Made by a program: the position numbers and the translations under genes. Of a stretch of 6,358 nucleotides of DNA, positions 5,268 to 6,358 are shown one piece after another. Under the pieces are notes generated by a model. The model saw only the letters and a list, made by a program, of their open reading frames with translations. It was not told the origin of the DNA and did no database searches. The stretch lies in contig CAIUXU010000549.1 in assembly GCA_903903205.1 (NCBI GenBank), positions 1 through 6,358 on the forward strand, in the 5' to 3' direction. Every line of letters begins with the position of its first letter. The first letter of the stretch is position 1. This DNA comes from an uncultured Syntrophobacterales bacterium. GTDB lineage: Bacteria; Desulfobacterota; Syntrophia; Syntrophales; UBA5619.

Positions 5268-6358
5268 ATGCCCTTACAGGAAAAAACACCTCTGTCCGCC
5301 ACACTCCCCGAACACGGAATTACGGTCCTGCTCGTCGACGACCAGGCCATCGTTGCGGCCGCCGTCAAGCGGATGCTGGAGACTGAGGCAGATATCTCCT
5401 TCCACTACTGCCAGGATCCCAACCAGGCCCTGCAGAAAGCGATCGAAATCTCACCGACGGTGATCCTCCAGGATCTCGTCATGCCGGATATCGACGGGCT
5501 CACCCTGGTCCGGTTCTTCCGGGGCCACCCCCGGTTGAAAAACATCCCGCTCATCGTCCTCTCGACGCGGGAGGAGGCGGCCACCAAAGCTGAAGCATTT
5601 GCTCTCGGAGCCAACGACTACCTCGTCAAACTGCCTGACCGGATCGAATTGATCGCCCGCATCCGCTATCACTCGGCAGGTTACATCAACCTCCTCCAGC
5701 GCAACGAGGCCTACGAGGCCCTCCTGAAGAGCCAGCAGGCGCTGGCATCGGAACTGGCGCTGGCCGCCGATTACGTCATTTCACTTCTGCCGCAGCCCAT
5801 CACGGTCGGAGCAGCCCGGACCAGTTGGCGCTATTTCCCATCCACCCAGCTCGGCGGCGATTGTTTCGGCTACCACTGGATCGATGAAGATCATTTCGCC
5901 ATGTATCTGCTGGACGTCTGCGGACATGGGGTCGGCGCCGCACTCTTGTCCGTCTCGGCCCTGAACGTGCTGCGCGCCCAAAGTCTGCGGAATACGGATT
6001 TTCGCATCCCCGACCGGGTTCTCGCTTCCCTCAACGACGCCTTCCAGATGCAGGACCACAATGACCTCTATTTCACCATCTGGTACGGGGTTTACAATCG
6101 CACCACCCGTGAGATCCGCTACGCCAGCGGGGGTCATCCTCCGGCACTCCTCTTCACCGGCGCCGGAGAGACAAGCCAATTGATCACCCCAAATTTTTTT
6201 ATCGGCGGTATGCCCGATTCTACCTACGAGAGCGGCGCCGTCCCTGTGCCCGACGGTCAGGCAAGACTGTACATTTTTTCCGATGGGGCGTATGAAGTGG
6301 ACAGGCAGGGAGGGGCGATGTGGACCCTGGAAGAACTGCAGGCGTATCTTCTCCCCCA
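5268..6358 (+). CDS. Response regulator with WspR-like receiver fused to SpoIIE/RsbU-type PP2C phosphatase (3' partial)
   Basis: Predicted output protein of the pathway: a receiver controlling a metal-dependent serine phosphatase. The frame is open to the window edge with no stop; 363 residues are visible. The receiver (about 18-138) has acidic pair D24/D25, phospho-acceptor D69 in ILQDLVMPDIDGLTLV, T100 and K121 in NDYLVKLPD. This stretch and the following helix (ARIRYHS..YI, then QRNEAYEAL) closely resemble WspR. WspR continues into GGDEF, but here a linker ending in SLLPQP leads to a PP2C/SpoIIE domain. Its metal-site motifs are GGD (196-198), DVCGHG (216-221), SGGHPP (287-292) and SDG (338-340). 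RsbU-like enzymes dephosphorylate STAS anti-sigma antagonists; that substrate is inferred here, and no such gene is in the window. The start is ATG 5268, with 5262 possible. The C-terminus of the phosphatase lies beyond the window. Confidence 0.93.
   Translation, partial: MPLQEKTPLSATLPEHGITVLLVDDQAIVAAAVKRMLETEADISFHYCQDPNQALQKAIEISPTVILQDLVMPDIDGLTLVRFFRGHPRLKNIPLIVLSTREEAATKAEAFALGANDYLVKLPDRIELIARIRYHSAGYINLLQRNEAYEALLKSQQALASELALAADYVISLLPQPITVGAARTSWRYFPSTQLGGDCFGYHWIDEDHFAMYLLDVCGHGVGAALLSVSALNVLRAQSLRNTDFRIPDRVLASLNDAFQMQDHNDLYFTIWYGVYNRTTREIRYASGGHPPALLFTGAGETSQLITPNFFIGGMPDSTYESGAVPVPDGQARLYIFSDGAYEVDRQGGAMWTLEELQAYLLP

Noticed and set aside
4201..5304. Long minus-strand open frame opposite the CheB-like gene
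   Set aside because: It covers a complete CheB with catalytic motifs on the + strand and shows no recognisable domain. It is a typical shadow frame of G+C-rich coding DNA.

Overview
The window holds five tightly packed genes on the + strand, with both ends of the operon cut by the window edges. They form most of a Wsp-type chemosensory system (the 'alternative cellular function' branch of chemotaxis-like pathways). In order they are a CheR methyltransferase with C-terminal TPRs (wspC-like, 5' end missing), a CheW-like coupling protein with a Cys-rich N-terminus (wspD-like), a CheA-receiver hybrid kinase (wspE-like), a CheB methylesterase (wspF-like), and a response regulator cut by the right edge. 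Gene borders are 20-nt overlap, 4-nt ATGA overlap, 3-nt gap, and ATGA or 2-nt gap. There is no internal promoter, terminator or non-coding stretch of note.

In the Wsp system as known from Pseudomonas, a membrane receptor (WspA) and coupling proteins (WspB, WspD) control the kinase WspE. WspC and WspF set receptor methylation, and phosphorylated WspR (receiver-GGDEF) makes c-di-GMP. Here the receptor and first CheW would be expected just left of the window. The last gene keeps a receiver and following helix that closely resemble WspR, but the output domain is a SpoIIE/RsbU-type PP2C serine phosphatase instead of GGDEF. The inferred output is therefore partner switching (dephosphorylation of a STAS-type anti-sigma antagonist) rather than c-di-GMP synthesis.

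A second layer is a set of small repeat elements read as protein in three consecutive genes. The methyltransferase-TPR linker of the wspC-like gene is built from degenerate heptamers (774-910) bounded by a 13-bp inverted repeat, and a related short copy lies in its catalytic domain (478-499). Nearly identical 30-nt palindromes, each read as ten codons (VGAGFKPAPT / VGAGLKPTPT), sit in the P5-receiver linker of the wspE-like gene and in the receiver-esterase linker of the wspF-like gene.

The base composition is G+C rich (about 60% by eye). From memory, both repeat types and the gene set are common in Desulfobacterota/deltaproteobacteria (Geobacter- or Syntrophus-like lineages). That is my best guess at the organism, held with moderate to low confidence.
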